A stretch of DNA of 28,359 nucleotides from SW-4-43-9 sp047617985 (GCA_047617985.1 JBLGBS010000010.1:1-28359), one strand, 5' to 3'. Shown: positions 13,150 to 21,641, numbered from the stretch's first letter. Notes: generated by a model not told the origin, from the sequence alone. Translations and numbers: made by a program.

Positions 13150-14277
13150 GTGACTGAAGAAAGTTTAAGCGAGGAGAAACTGAGAAAGATTATTAGGGAG
13201 GAAATCCGCAATGTCATGGAGAATGAATCTACTTCCAGTATTTCGGAGTCAGAAGAAAAAAGTGATCTTGTTACCCGCAGGAAGTTTTTGAAGTTGGCTG
13301 GTTTGGGTGCTGGTGGTTTAGCGTTCTCCTCACTCGGCACATCATGGGTCTCCATAAACCAACAACACGGAAGCGGAACATCAACACTATCAGAAGTACT
13401 TTCAAAAGGAAATAATGTGGACGGACAAAACATAACAGACAACGGAACAACAATCTGGGATGCTGCAAACCAATATGTACCTTCTTCGAGCCTAGAGAGC
13501 CACAGTCATTCGGGAGATGAGCTAAGTCCTAGTAAGATTTCGGGCAGTATTACCTCTCGTTCAAACGGAATTACAAGCATAGATTCTAACTTTTACAAAT
13601 CTGCTTCTCAGCCAAGTAGTCCTGTGAAAGGAGATCAGTGGGTAGACACTTCAGAGCAGAAACATAAAATTTATACAGGAAGTTACTGGCTGGATGTGGC
13701 AAACATTGCTACAAGTCTAAATGAAGATTTTGAGGACGGTCAAATCAATGTTTCTTCGGCTTCTAACTGGTCTAATCCGAATCAACTATCAACTACTACA
13801 AATGCCTTATCCGGCAGTCATTCTCTGAAGACAGATTCTACAATCGACTCCTATATTGAGATAGATTTAAGGCCGGGCGAGGTAGAGTTTCTCTGGAGGG
13901 GAGATGTCACAGCTACACAGAGTGGAGGAGCAGGATCTATTGATATTCTTATTGAAAACGCTGAAGGAAAGAAGATTGCATCCATTGAGACCCACCTAGA
14001 CGATACTCCGGAAGGAAGCGATGCAGTTTATCAGCCACGGGTAAACGGCAACAATGTTATGGGTGGTGACGGCACAGCTTACCTTGTCAAGTTTGATTTT
14101 GACTGGGATGCAGGAGTCTTTGATTTTTATGTAGATGGGACATTACAGCTTTCTGGTCTATCGCTGGGAGCTGGATATACGTCGCCATGGAGGTTTCACG
14201 TTTTCATACAGTCTAATAACGGCAATTCATCGTACATGAGATTTGATGATTTCAACTTTACCTATGATCCTCAGTAA
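13150..14277 (+). CDS. Tat-exported fibre/lectin-like surface protein
   Basis: The 375 residues start with an unusually long charged n-region (about 42 residues, including SEEKLRKIIREEIRNVMENE), then the twin-arginine signal TRRKFLKLAGLGAGGLAFSS (RR at 43-44). No lipobox Cys follows, so it is secreted or held by the signal helix. The next part resembles tail-fibre and virion proteins of haloarchaeal viruses: GNNVDGQNITDNGTTIWDAA, HSHSGDELSPSKISGSI and KGDQWVDTSEQKHKIYTGSY. The last 190 residues look like a concanavalin/laminin-G-type jelly roll (NEDFEDGQ, GSHSLKTDSTIDSYIEIDL, FDFDWDAGVFDFYVDG, MRFDDFNF). A carbohydrate-binding adhesin is the best inference. No neighbouring virus genes are present. 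Domain calls are by eye. Confidence 0.75.
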   Translation: MTEESLSEEKLRKIIREEIRNVMENESTSSISESEEKSDLVTRRKFLKLAGLGAGGLAFSSLGTSWVSINQQHGSGTSTLSEVLSKGNNVDGQNITDNGTTIWDAANQYVPSSSLESHSHSGDELSPSKISGSITSRSNGITSIDSNFYKSASQPSSPVKGDQWVDTSEQKHKIYTGSYWLDVANIATSLNEDFEDGQINVSSASNWSNPNQLSTTTNALSGSHSLKTDSTIDSYIEIDLRPGEVEFLWRGDVTATQSGGAGSIDILIENAEGKKIASIETHLDDTPEGSDAVYQPRVNGNNVMGGDGTAYLVKFDFDWDAGVFDFYVDGTLQLSGLSLGAGYTSPWRFHVFIQSNNGNSSYMRFDDFNFTYDPQ

Positions 14278-14321
14278 CTCAGCAGTTAGAGAAATTCGAT
14301 AAAAAAACCTTCGACCGTTTC

Positions 14322-14329
14322 ATATTTAT
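14322..14329 (+). promoter_or_regulatory. TATA box for pyrG
   Basis: ATATTTAT begins 30 nt before the ATG at 14352, predicting a leaderless pyrG-methyltransferase transcript. Confidence 0.5.
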
Positions 14330-14351
14330 TTCCAGTTGATCGAAATATATT

Positions 14352-15923
14352 ATGCCGAAATGGATTTTTGTCACAGGGGGAGTTCTCTCAGGTCTTGGTA
14401 AAGGCCTGGTAAGTGCAAGCGTCTCAAAACTTCTACAGCTGAGAGATCAGGAAATAGTTCCGATTAAATGTGACGGCTACCTGAACGTTGATCCTGGAAC
14501 TATGAATCCTCACGAGCACGGCGAAGTGTTTGTTCTGGATGATGGAACTGAGGTTGACATGGATTTCGGGCATTACGAGAGATTTCTCGGTGTAGAGGGT
14601 AAAGGCCAATGGAATCTGACCTCGGGAAAAATTTTCCAGGAAGTAATCGAGAAGGAGAGAAGGGGAGATTATCTAGGTAAAACCGTTCAGATGGTTCCGC
14701 ATGTAACCGATGAGATAAAGGATAACTGGAAGAATTCGGCTGAGGAAGAAGACGCCGATGTTGTTATAATTGAAATTGGAGGGACTGTGGGCGATATGGA
14801 GAACCAGTTCTACCTTGAATCGGCGAGACAGATGCGCTCCGAACTACCGGAGGATGAAACATACCTGATACATACTACTCTTGTACCGTTTCTGGAGACA
14901 ACAGGAGAGCAGAAAACAAAACCAACCCAGCACTCGGTAAAAGACCTGAGGGAGACAGGGCTTGAGCCGGATATGATCGTTGGCAGAAGCAAGGATTGGC
15001 TTGAGGAATCTGTTCAGGAGAAGATAGCTCTGTTCTGCGACGTCGAGGAGCGTGAAGTCATCTCCGACCCCAACGTGGACACGGTTTACCGACTGCCGAT
15101 GCTGTTCGACCAGCAGAATGTAGACAGAATTATATCTGAAAAACTTGGCTTACCGGATAGAACCTCTGAACTGAAGGAATGGGAGAACAGGGTGGAAAGC
15201 CTTGCCTCAGAGGAGATTGCCTCGGTCGCGATCTTCGGCAAATACACTGAGATGGACGACTCCTACGCATCGATAGAAGAAGCACTCAAGCATGCCTCCG
15301 CAGAGCTTGGAGGATCGGTTGAGATTGATTACCGGAGCACTGAAAACCTGGAGAAAAACGGTATAGAAGAGTATGACGGTGTTATAATACCGGGAGGTTT
15401 CGGTTCCCGCGGAGTAGAGGGGAAGATGGAAGTTATCCGGTACTGTAGAGAAAACGATGTCCCGGTTCTCGGACTCTGCTACGGAATGCAGTTGATGGTG
15501 GTCGAATATCTGAGAAACGAGAAAAACCTTGATGCTTCGTCCGAAGAGTTTGAAACCGGCGAGAATCATATGGTGATAGCAGAGCTTCCAGGTCAGAAAG
15601 ATATCGAGGAGAAAGGCGGAACCATGAGGCTGGGTTCCTACTCAGCTGAAGTCTCCGGGAAGGTGGCTGAAATATACGGTTCGGAAACAGCTGTGGAAAG
15701 GCACAGGCACAGATACGAGGTAAACCCGGATTACCATGAAGAACTTGAATCCGGCGAGATGAACATATCAGGTATATCGAAATCAAACCCTGAACTGGCA
15801 GAATACCTTGAAAATCAGGCTCATCCTTTCTTCGTCGGAACACAGGCTCACCCGGAGTTTAATTCAAGCTTCGAGGATCCAAACCCTCTCTACCTCGAGT
15901 TTGTCAGGAAAATAAGCCGATGA
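14352..15923 (+). CDS. pyrG: CTP synthase
   Basis: CTP synthase converts UTP to CTP using ATP and glutamine, the last step of pyrimidine nucleotide synthesis. The 523 residues contain the synthetase domain (about 1-265), opening with MPKWIFVTGGVLSGLGKGL and including KCDGYLNVDPGTMNPHEHGE and IEIGGTVGDMEN. The class I glutaminase domain (about 285-523) has the oxyanion loop PGGFGSRGVEGK, nucleophile C376 (GLCYGMQL; the usual form is GxCLGMQ) and H500/E502 in QAHPEFNS. All catalytic residues are present and the length is normal. It overlaps the next gene by 4 nt (ATGA). Confidence 0.97.
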   Translation: MPKWIFVTGGVLSGLGKGLVSASVSKLLQLRDQEIVPIKCDGYLNVDPGTMNPHEHGEVFVLDDGTEVDMDFGHYERFLGVEGKGQWNLTSGKIFQEVIEKERRGDYLGKTVQMVPHVTDEIKDNWKNSAEEEDADVVIIEIGGTVGDMENQFYLESARQMRSELPEDETYLIHTTLVPFLETTGEQKTKPTQHSVKDLRETGLEPDMIVGRSKDWLEESVQEKIALFCDVEEREVISDPNVDTVYRLPMLFDQQNVDRIISEKLGLPDRTSELKEWENRVESLASEEIASVAIFGKYTEMDDSYASIEEALKHASAELGGSVEIDYRSTENLEKNGIEEYDGVIIPGGFGSRGVEGKMEVIRYCRENDVPVLGLCYGMQLMVVEYLRNEKNLDASSEEFETGENHMVIAELPGQKDIEEKGGTMRLGSYSAEVSGKVAEIYGSETAVERHRHRYEVNPDYHEELESGEMNISGISKSNPELAEYLENQAHPFFVGTQAHPEFNSSFEDPNPLYLEFVRKISR

Positions 15924-16444
15924 CAGTCTACGAGCCCGGCGAGGACTCCTTTCTACTGAAAAACCATGTCTCAGAGCTTGAGCTGGAAGGGAAGAAGGTG
16001 CTGGACATGGGAACCGGCTCCGGTATATTAGCTATCGAAACAGCTGAGAAAGGAGGAGAAGTTACGGCTGTCGACATTAATCCGGAGGCTGTGGAGAAAA
16101 TAAGGAGTAAAGCAGAAGAAAAAGGAGTTGAAATAGAGATCAGGCAGTCAGATCTGTTTGAAAATGTCGAGGATAAGTTTGATTTAATCACGTTCAACCC
16201 TCCCTATCTGCCCGGTGAAAAAGGTATAGGGGATGAGGAGATCTGGAGAGGCGGAGAAACAGGTGTAGAGCTGACCCAGAGATTTCTGGAAAAAATTGAC
16301 AGCTATTTGACTGAAGAAGGATCTGCTTTGATTGTTTTATCGGATAGAGCTGAATACGAGGAACTGGTGGAAGGATACGGGCTTGAGATTGTTGAACGTA
16401 AACAGCTCTGGTTTGAGACTATTTTAGTTGCTCGCTACAGCTAG
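15920..16444 (+). CDS. HemK/PrmC-type N5-glutamine methyltransferase
   Basis: A class I SAM methyltransferase of the HemK/Mtq2 type, which in archaea and eukaryotes methylates the GGQ glutamine of release factor aRF1/eRF1, usually with a Trm112 partner. The 174-residue protein has only the catalytic domain, as expected for the archaeal type: VYEPGEDSFLL, motif I VLDMGTGSGILAIETA, VTAVDINPEAV, and the substrate motif N93-P-P-Y96 in DLITFNPPYLP. GGETGVELTQRFLEK follows. It overlaps pyrG by 4 nt, so translation is coupled, though the two have no obvious shared pathway. No Trm112-like gene is seen in the window. Confidence 0.9.
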   Translation: MTVYEPGEDSFLLKNHVSELELEGKKVLDMGTGSGILAIETAEKGGEVTAVDINPEAVEKIRSKAEEKGVEIEIRQSDLFENVEDKFDLITFNPPYLPGEKGIGDEEIWRGGETGVELTQRFLEKIDSYLTEEGSALIVLSDRAEYEELVEGYGLEIVERKQLWFETILVARYS

Positions 16445-16446
16445 AT

Positions 16447-16454
16447 TTTTTAAC
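16447..16454 (+). promoter_or_regulatory. TATA box for the surface-protein cassette
   Basis: TTTTTAAC begins 32 nt before the ATG at 16479, just after the stop of the methyltransferase gene. It supports 16479 over the upstream in-frame codon at 16428, which would overlap the previous gene and destroy the signal peptide. Confidence 0.5.
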
Positions 16455-16478
16455 CATACAAAGTCAATTCAATGCTAT

Positions 16479-19190
16479 ATGTATACTGAAAACAGGTTTT
16501 CCGGATGTCTAACACTCATAATCTCTATGATCTTTCTAGCAGGTACTGTTTCGGCTTACAGTATAGATCCTCTGGACAAGCCCTACTCGGTTTCAACAGT
16601 CAGCGAATTATCCGATTCAGCTAGAATGGTTAATCTTACAGACAATGGAGATGCTGTAACTGAAGAAGATATATCCGATGGTTTTGATTTTTACTATAAC
16701 TACAATGCTACAAGCCAGGAAGAAATTGAAATGGCTCATCTTTCTGAGGGTTACTGGTACTCGGATATACAGCCGGAGATGTCTAGAGGTTCTGTAATTA
16801 ATTACACGCTTGAGGAGACAACAGGAACGGAAGATAATTTCTACACGACTGAAGACCTTGAATTCGGAAACTACAGCGTAGAACTTGTTTCGGAAACAGG
16901 TACAACCTTACCGCCTGGAGAAACCACAACTGTCAGAGTCAACGTAACAGATGAATGGAACGATGAACCGGAAACCGGAGCTACCGCAAATATTTACTTC
17001 ACCAACGGAACCCACACCCATAAAATACAGGATCTAGGAAACCAGGAAGGTTCCCAGTACTTCAACGGCTTCGTGGATATACCGGATAACTTCGGCGGGA
17101 ATTATCTGATGCATATCAATGTTACAAACTCCGGCGACTCTATCGACAACCCATCCGGCTCTCTTTCGATCCCGGTTACAACAGAACCGCCGATGCAGGG
17201 AGATATTACTGAGTTTGAATCAGCAGGATGCGTCTGGGCAATTGATACTGCTACATGTGAAAGAAATGCAGATATCTCAACAGAATACGAAGTGACAGGA
17301 GAAGAGCCGACGAACGTTAACTTCACGATCAGGGAATGGAATAACTCTGAGGGAGAATGGCAGTACAGGAGCAGTAGAGAGATGGCTGAAGAGGGAAATA
17401 CATACAGCACAGATTTAACCTTCCCGGATCTCAACACAACACTGCATGAGAAACTTCAGTTTGTCTACAATGCGACAGGTGAGGAGACAGAAGCAGTTGA
17501 GAGAATGAACGTATCAGTAGCAGATTATGATATAAGATTTGGAGCATCTTCCTCCGCCCGGCAGGGAGGAAGCTACGGCTTTGAGCTTGCTTTTGAGAAA
17601 CCCTATTCTGCCAGAACCGTTCCAAGAGAAGGCATGGAGGCAAATATAACTGTATATAATGACTCATTATTGACATCTGATTCGCTGAGAAATCTGACGC
17701 TTGAAGATATGGAGTACGATGAAGGAGTTTTCAGTCGTGACATCGAGATAGGATCAGACTGGCCGGAGAAAACCTATAGTATAGCAGTCGAGGCATCTAA
17801 TCAGTACGGTCTGGAGAGAACAGGTTTCGACACTTTCTTCGTAGAAGATGTAAACCGAACATTCAATATTTCGGGAGATATCGAGGAAACAGTTATCACG
17901 GGTAAGAACTACAGCTACAACTTCACTGTCGAAAACCTTGGGAGTTCTAGACTGGAGCTTGAGGCAAACGCTACAGAAGAGCTTGAAGGGTTTACCTGGG
18001 TTAACGGAACCTCGAATGTTTTCGTTCCAGGCGATGAAACAGTAAACGTTACAGCAAAGTTCAACATGACGGAAGTTGTTGAAAGAGACGGCGAAATAGT
18101 TCTTTCGGACGATGCATACAATGATTCGATAGATGTCGACCTGGATTTACCTAACTGCGACCACAGGAATGGAACTATCTGTGTTGAAAGAGAGGAGGAT
18201 CTGAACGTGAGCGCTGACGAGAACGGGGATATTGACAGGCTGTTCAGAGTCTACTACCTTGCGGACGAAAATGAATCTATAAACATTACACCTGAAGTAA
18301 CTGGAAACATCTCCAGTTTCACATCAGTTGATCCGGATACAGTCGAGCTTAACTCCTCCAACAACCAACATTTACTTGATCTCAACTACACGGTTTCCGG
18401 GCCGGGCTACTACACAGGAACAGTTGATATAGAGGATGTCTCTGTACCGATAGAGCTTGATTCGGAGGCTGAATCACAGAGTATCCAGTTCTCGGTTAAC
18501 AGCTCAGTAGACCTGGGTATGATAACAGGTTCAAACACGGTTAACCGGGAAATTGAACTGGAGAACACAGCTTCGACACCTATAGACACGGTTTCGTTCA
18601 GTTCGGATCAAATGTCTGTCGAGGCTGAATCGATAGGATTGGAGGCAGGAGAGACGGAATGGCTGGAGCTGGAGTTCTCGGACGTATCCTCCAGCGGATC
18701 AGTTGACGTAACGGCAACCTCGGATGAGCTTACAGCAACTGAAACAGTTGACGTTACAGCCGACGTTGTGCCGAACTACGCAGAGCAGGCTCAGAGCCTT
18801 CAGGACAGGATAAACAGCCTCCAGTCTCAGGCGGTAAGCAATGAAAATCTGAATAAGCTCAGCACAGCATCACTCAACGCAACAGAAGCGGAGAACGCCT
18901 ACAACGCAGGTAACTACGAGAAAGCGGAAAGGATCTACGAAGCAACTGAAGAACAGGTAAATCTGGTTGAGTCCAGAGCAAATACCGGCGGAGCCTCGCC
19001 GGGAGGTTCACAGTCTGAAGGCCCTGGTTCTGATACACAGAACCCTACAACCACAAACCAGGATGGAGGAATCGGGATGATACTGATAATAGCTGTAGTG
19101 GTATTTGTCCTGTTATTCATCGGATTTATCGCCTACACAAGTCTTATCCCTGAGGAAGGCGATCCACTCTACAAGGTGCTTGGAAGATGA
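16479..19190 (+). CDS. Large membrane-anchored surface protein with Ig-like ectodomain
   Basis: Not matched to a named family. The 903 residues begin with a Sec signal peptide (CLTLIISMIFLAGTVSA, cleavage near residue 28). A long extracellular region of repeated beta-rich, probably Ig/CARDB-like modules follows, with phrases such as PPGETTTVRVNVTDEWN, GKNYSYNFTVENLGSSRLEL and GSNTVNREIELENTAST. I count about 33 N-x-S/T sites, so it is probably heavily N-glycosylated. Residues about 770-840 form a helical stalk (QSLQDRINSLQSQAVSNENL and NAYNAGNYEKAERIYEATEE). A Gly/Ser/Thr linker leads to one membrane helix (about 865-887) and a short cytoplasmic tail. It overlaps the next gene by 4 nt. An S-layer-like or host-contact protein is inferred. 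Confidence 0.8.
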   Translation: MYTENRFSGCLTLIISMIFLAGTVSAYSIDPLDKPYSVSTVSELSDSARMVNLTDNGDAVTEEDISDGFDFYYNYNATSQEEIEMAHLSEGYWYSDIQPEMSRGSVINYTLEETTGTEDNFYTTEDLEFGNYSVELVSETGTTLPPGETTTVRVNVTDEWNDEPETGATANIYFTNGTHTHKIQDLGNQEGSQYFNGFVDIPDNFGGNYLMHINVTNSGDSIDNPSGSLSIPVTTEPPMQGDITEFESAGCVWAIDTATCERNADISTEYEVTGEEPTNVNFTIREWNNSEGEWQYRSSREMAEEGNTYSTDLTFPDLNTTLHEKLQFVYNATGEETEAVERMNVSVADYDIRFGASSSARQGGSYGFELAFEKPYSARTVPREGMEANITVYNDSLLTSDSLRNLTLEDMEYDEGVFSRDIEIGSDWPEKTYSIAVEASNQYGLERTGFDTFFVEDVNRTFNISGDIEETVITGKNYSYNFTVENLGSSRLELEANATEELEGFTWVNGTSNVFVPGDETVNVTAKFNMTEVVERDGEIVLSDDAYNDSIDVDLDLPNCDHRNGTICVEREEDLNVSADENGDIDRLFRVYYLADENESINITPEVTGNISSFTSVDPDTVELNSSNNQHLLDLNYTVSGPGYYTGTVDIEDVSVPIELDSEAESQSIQFSVNSSVDLGMITGSNTVNREIELENTASTPIDTVSFSSDQMSVEAESIGLEAGETEWLELEFSDVSSSGSVDVTATSDELTATETVDVTADVVPNYAEQAQSLQDRINSLQSQAVSNENLNKLSTASLNATEAENAYNAGNYEKAERIYEATEEQVNLVESRANTGGASPGGSQSEGPGSDTQNPTTTNQDGGIGMILIIAVVVFVLLFIGFIAYTSLIPEEGDPLYKVLGR

Positions 19191-19660
19191 ATATACCGAT
19201 AATCTCACAGCTACCACAGGATGTGGCTACAGCGGTACTGATAGTACTGCTTGTAATTGTATTTGTTGTCGCTTTCAAGGTTATGAAGATGGTTTTCGAA
19301 ACCATAACGGTTTCAGTGCTTTCCGGAGCATTCTACGTCGCGCTGACACAGCTGTTCAGCTTCAGTTTCTCGTTTAACCAGCTTTTGACCTATGCATTTC
19401 TCGGCGCAGTGCTCTACATGGCTTACAGCTTCCTGGCATCAGCTTACTCTTTAGCGAGAACGGTGCTGAAAGTACCTTACCACTTGATAATGCTGGCGCT
19501 TTACCCGTTCAAACTGGCCTACTCGAAGATCCGGGAGGAGATCAAGCTGAAAAAGATGCAGAGGGAGAGAAACAGGAGGCAGTCCTCGAATTCTGGCAGT
19601 TCTGGCTCTACAAAGGAAGTTGTTCTGGATAAAGTGAAGAAGGATAGTGAGGAGGACTAG
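19187..19660 (+). CDS. Multi-spanning membrane protein of the surface cassette
   Basis: No family recognised. The 157 residues contain three clear membrane helices (about 13-32, VATAVLIVLLVIVFVVAFKV; 41-60; 65-86, LLTYAFLGAVLYMAYSFLAS), an amphipathic or fourth segment (VPYHLIMLALYPFKLA) and a strongly basic then polar tail (KIREEIKLKKMQRERNRRQS, ending acidic) that should be cytoplasmic. The start overlaps the stop of the large surface protein (ATGA), with an AAGGTG SD-like site inside that gene. The two products are thus made together and probably form one membrane complex, this one as the anchor or assembly partner. Confidence 0.75.
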   Translation: MNIPIISQLPQDVATAVLIVLLVIVFVVAFKVMKMVFETITVSVLSGAFYVALTQLFSFSFSFNQLLTYAFLGAVLYMAYSFLASAYSLARTVLKVPYHLIMLALYPFKLAYSKIREEIKLKKMQRERNRRQSSNSGSSGSTKEVVLDKVKKDSEED

Positions 19661-19662
19661 GG

Positions 19663-19670
19663 TTTTATAT
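19663..19670 (+). promoter_or_regulatory. TATA box for the third cassette gene
   Basis: TTTTATAT begins 32 nt before the ATG at 19695 (TTATAT at 30 nt) and starts 2 nt after the stop of the preceding gene. It supports the 19695 start and lets the third gene be expressed separately. Confidence 0.5.
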
Positions 19671-19694
19671 CCAGAACGCTCCAAAAATAGGTAT

Positions 19695-20372
19695 ATGTTG
19701 GACGGAAAAATTCTGGCAGCGGTACTGGCCACACTTACAGCGGTAGCTGTCTCAACCGGTCAGGGGCTGGAACCGCAAAATCTTGAGGTTGACACACCGG
19801 AAGCCGATGACTTCGAATTCAGTGATATCCTTGACAACCCTATAACAAACCTGAGGAACATGTTCACTGAGACACCTGAACCGGAGAATAGTGTGGAGGC
19901 GGAGCTGAAAGTTGCCTCGCTTGGCCAGGAGTCAATAGATGTTAAAGGAGCTGAGATAACCTCTAACTCGACGAAATCAGCTGATCTCGGCGCCAGAAAA
20001 GTGAAATCCGACTCGGATATAACCTTCTACGGATTCAATGGAATGCTGAAACCTGTAAACGATACTATGATAACAGGAACTGTAGAAGGAGCGCTTACTT
20101 CCGGAGTAAATATCTCAGGGCAGGCCCCGGTTAAACAGAGCTTCAACACTTCCAGACTTGAGGTAAAAAGTGTGGAGAAGTCGAAGATCAACTTTGCCGA
20201 GGTAACCGGCTCGATCAACTCGGAGTCGGCATCCACAGAGTTCAGTTCGCCTAGACCGCTTAACATTAACTCGTTCTCCGGAGATATCGTGATCTATCCT
20301 AGGAACTCCACAGTAGCTCTGGATGGAAAGGTTGCGATGCTGGAAGCCGGTTCTTTCACGTTCGGAGAATAA
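19695..20372 (+). CDS. Exported hypothetical protein of the surface cassette
   Basis: No family recognised. From the ATG at 19695 the product is 225 residues with a signal peptide (MLDGKILAAVLATLTAVAVS, cleavage near TGQG). The mature part is polar and beta-rich: ENSVEAELKVASLGQESIDV, GFNGMLKPVNDTMITGTVEG, SEKINFAEVTGS-like repeats and FSGDIVIYPRNSTVALDGKV near the end. No Cys or C-terminal anchor is present. An upstream in-frame ATG at 19647 is less likely because it would place basic residues and the promoter ahead of the signal. It is probably an extracytoplasmic partner of the large surface protein. Confidence 0.7.
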   Translation: MLDGKILAAVLATLTAVAVSTGQGLEPQNLEVDTPEADDFEFSDILDNPITNLRNMFTETPEPENSVEAELKVASLGQESIDVKGAEITSNSTKSADLGARKVKSDSDITFYGFNGMLKPVNDTMITGTVEGALTSGVNISGQAPVKQSFNTSRLEVKSVEKSKINFAEVTGSINSESASTEFSSPRPLNINSFSGDIVIYPRNSTVALDGKVAMLEAGSFTFGE

Positions 20373-20376
20373 AAAG
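20369..20376 (+). promoter_or_regulatory. TATA box for the TrmJ-like gene, overlapping a stop codon
   Basis: ATAAAAAG begins 29 nt before the ATG at 20398 and includes the TAA stop (20370-20372) of the preceding gene. It supports the 20398 start and a leaderless mRNA. Confidence 0.5.
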
Positions 20377-20397
20377 CTCCAGTCATCCTGTAAATTT

Positions 20398-20958
20398 ATG
20401 AGAAAGATAGTTCTTGTCGAACCTGAGATACCGGATAATACAGGTTTTGTAGCCCGGTTATCTGCTAACTTCGGCTATGAGATCAGACTGGTTAACCCGG
20501 ATTTCAATATTTCCGAGGCACGGAAAACTGCGTCAAATGCACAGGACAAGCTTAGAGATGCCAGAATATTTGATTCGGCTGAGGAAGCGGTTGAGGATTT
20601 GAATTATGTAGTTGGAACTAAACCGGATCGAGGTGTTTCAGTTAAACAGTTTGAACCCTCAGGCGAGACATCTATAATGATTGGAAGGGAGAGCTCGGGT
20701 CTAACCGAAGAAGAACTTGATCTCTGTGACGCAGTTGTTCATATATCAACAGAGAAGTACTCCTCGATTAACCAGAGTCATGCCTCAGCAGTACTTATGC
20801 ACAGCTTCTCAGAATTTCAGCAGGAAGAATCAATCCGGAGAGGTCAGAAAGAAGTTCTGGAGCAGGAACTTCCGGAAAAAGTTGTGTCAGCAGTTCTTGA
20901 ATCGAATCCTTCTCCCAAAGAGGTAAACGCGATGATCGGAAGTCTGAAAGATAACTGA
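20398..20958 (+). CDS. TrmJ-like tRNA 2'-O-methyltransferase (SPOUT family)
   Basis: TrmJ enzymes methylate the ribose of nucleotide 32 in the tRNA anticodon loop using SAM. The 186 residues show SpoU/SPOUT motifs: IVLVEPEIPDNTGFVARLSA (motif 1, with the Asn-Thr-Gly and Arg), IMIGRESSGLTEEELDLCD (motif 2) and SSINQSHASAVLMHSF (motif 3). These form the deep knot that binds SAM. It is shorter than bacterial TrmJ (about 245) because the C-terminal extension is reduced. The start at 20398 (MRKIVLVEPE) matches the family N-terminus; an upstream ATG at 20323 lies inside the previous gene. Position 32 specificity is inferred from family resemblance. Confidence 0.88.
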   Translation: MRKIVLVEPEIPDNTGFVARLSANFGYEIRLVNPDFNISEARKTASNAQDKLRDARIFDSAEEAVEDLNYVVGTKPDRGVSVKQFEPSGETSIMIGRESSGLTEEELDLCDAVVHISTEKYSSINQSHASAVLMHSFSEFQQEESIRRGQKEVLEQELPEKVVSAVLESNPSPKEVNAMIGSLKDN

Positions 20959-21014
20959 TTAAAATCTGTGACTGTTAAATCTCAGCTGAAAAGTGCTCAA
21001 AACAATAAGTAGTT

Positions 21015-21395
21015 CTATTTGTAAAGTTTTCTAACTTCCAGTTTCTTTATCGGTTTGAAGTCACTGATGTTCCGGGTTATTACCGGTAAATCGTTTTCTA
21101 AAGCGGTTGAAGCTATTATAGCGTCCGGTGTAAGTACTTCGTAGTTCCTTCTTAAATCTCCAGCTCTCAGCGCGATACTGTTTGTAACTTCTTTCTTTTC
21201 CCAGGTGTTAAGCAGGTTCAAAATCTTCTTTCTATGATCTTTTTCCGTACAGTTTCTCCCTGAAATAAGTTCTGTCTCTGTTACTGCTGAGAAAATCATT
21301 TTCTGATCCTTCTTTTCTTTGAGGAATTCTGTTGATTTTTCGTATCCACGCAGGTGATCTATGAATATATTTGTGTCAATCAGACCTTTTTTCAC
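21015..21395 (-). CDS. vapC: VapC-type PIN-domain toxin, second pair
   Basis: A complete PIN-domain RNase of 126 residues from the GTG at 21395. Metal ligands are present: D7 (GLIDTNIFIDHL), E42 (AVTETELISG), D91 (LTPDAIIAST) and D112 (RNISDFKP). I chose the GTG because PIN toxins begin only a few residues before the first strand; an ATG at 21449 would add 18 charged residues and increase the overlap with the antitoxin gene from 20 to 74 nt. The sequence differs widely from the toxin at 11607, so the two pairs are not recent duplicates. Confidence 0.88.
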   Translation of the reverse strand: MKKGLIDTNIFIDHLRGYEKSTEFLKEKKDQKMIFSAVTETELISGRNCTEKDHRKKILNLLNTWEKKEVTNSIALRAGDLRRNYEVLTPDAIIASTALENDLPVITRNISDFKPIKKLEVRKLYK

Positions 21396-21630
21396 GGTTA
21401 ATTCTCTCCTCCCATTCCTCTCTTCTGGATCTTTCCAGCTTTTCTTCAACCTTTTTATCCTTCCAGATCCCTGAAGTCTCCTCTATAATCTTTGATTCTT
21501 TTTTAACCAGTTTAACTTCTCCATTATCGATTAAAAATACTAATTCATCTCCCTGCTTATAACCTTTCAGCTTTCTGATATCTTCTGGTATTGTAACCTG
21601 AAAGTTCCTGGTTATTTTAGAGACTCCCAT
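21376..21630 (-). CDS. vapB: AbrB-type antitoxin of the second VapBC pair
   Basis: The 84-residue protein has an N-terminal SpoVT-AbrB DNA-binding swapped hairpin (SKITRNFQVTIPEDIRKLKG, then GDELVFLIDNGEVKLVK) and a charged C-terminal tail (KKVEEKLERSRREEWEERIN) that should bind the toxin. It overlaps vapC by 20 nt. The antitoxin belongs to a different DNA-binding family from that at 11986, so the two modules should not cross-regulate. A T-rich TATA-like run at about 21656-21663 lies some 30 nt upstream and supports a leaderless mRNA. Confidence 0.9.
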   Translation of the reverse strand: MGVSKITRNFQVTIPEDIRKLKGYKQGDELVFLIDNGEVKLVKKESKIIEETSGIWKDKKVEEKLERSRREEWEERINREKRSD

Positions 21631-21641
21631 AGTACCAAAAG

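Noticed and set aside
13150..14277. Integrated virus or plasmid remnant
   Set aside because: Only one protein has virus-like modules; there is no integrase, capsid, terminase, replication gene or attachment-site repeat nearby.
15433..15843. 136-residue minus-strand frame inside pyrG
   Set aside because: Lies entirely within the glutaminase domain of a certain gene and is rich in Arg, Pro and Ser without any family signal.
19105..19377. Plus-strand frame spanning the junction of the two surface-cassette genes
   Set aside because: It overlaps both genes in another frame and has no recognisable start signal, whereas both overlapped genes have coherent membrane segments.
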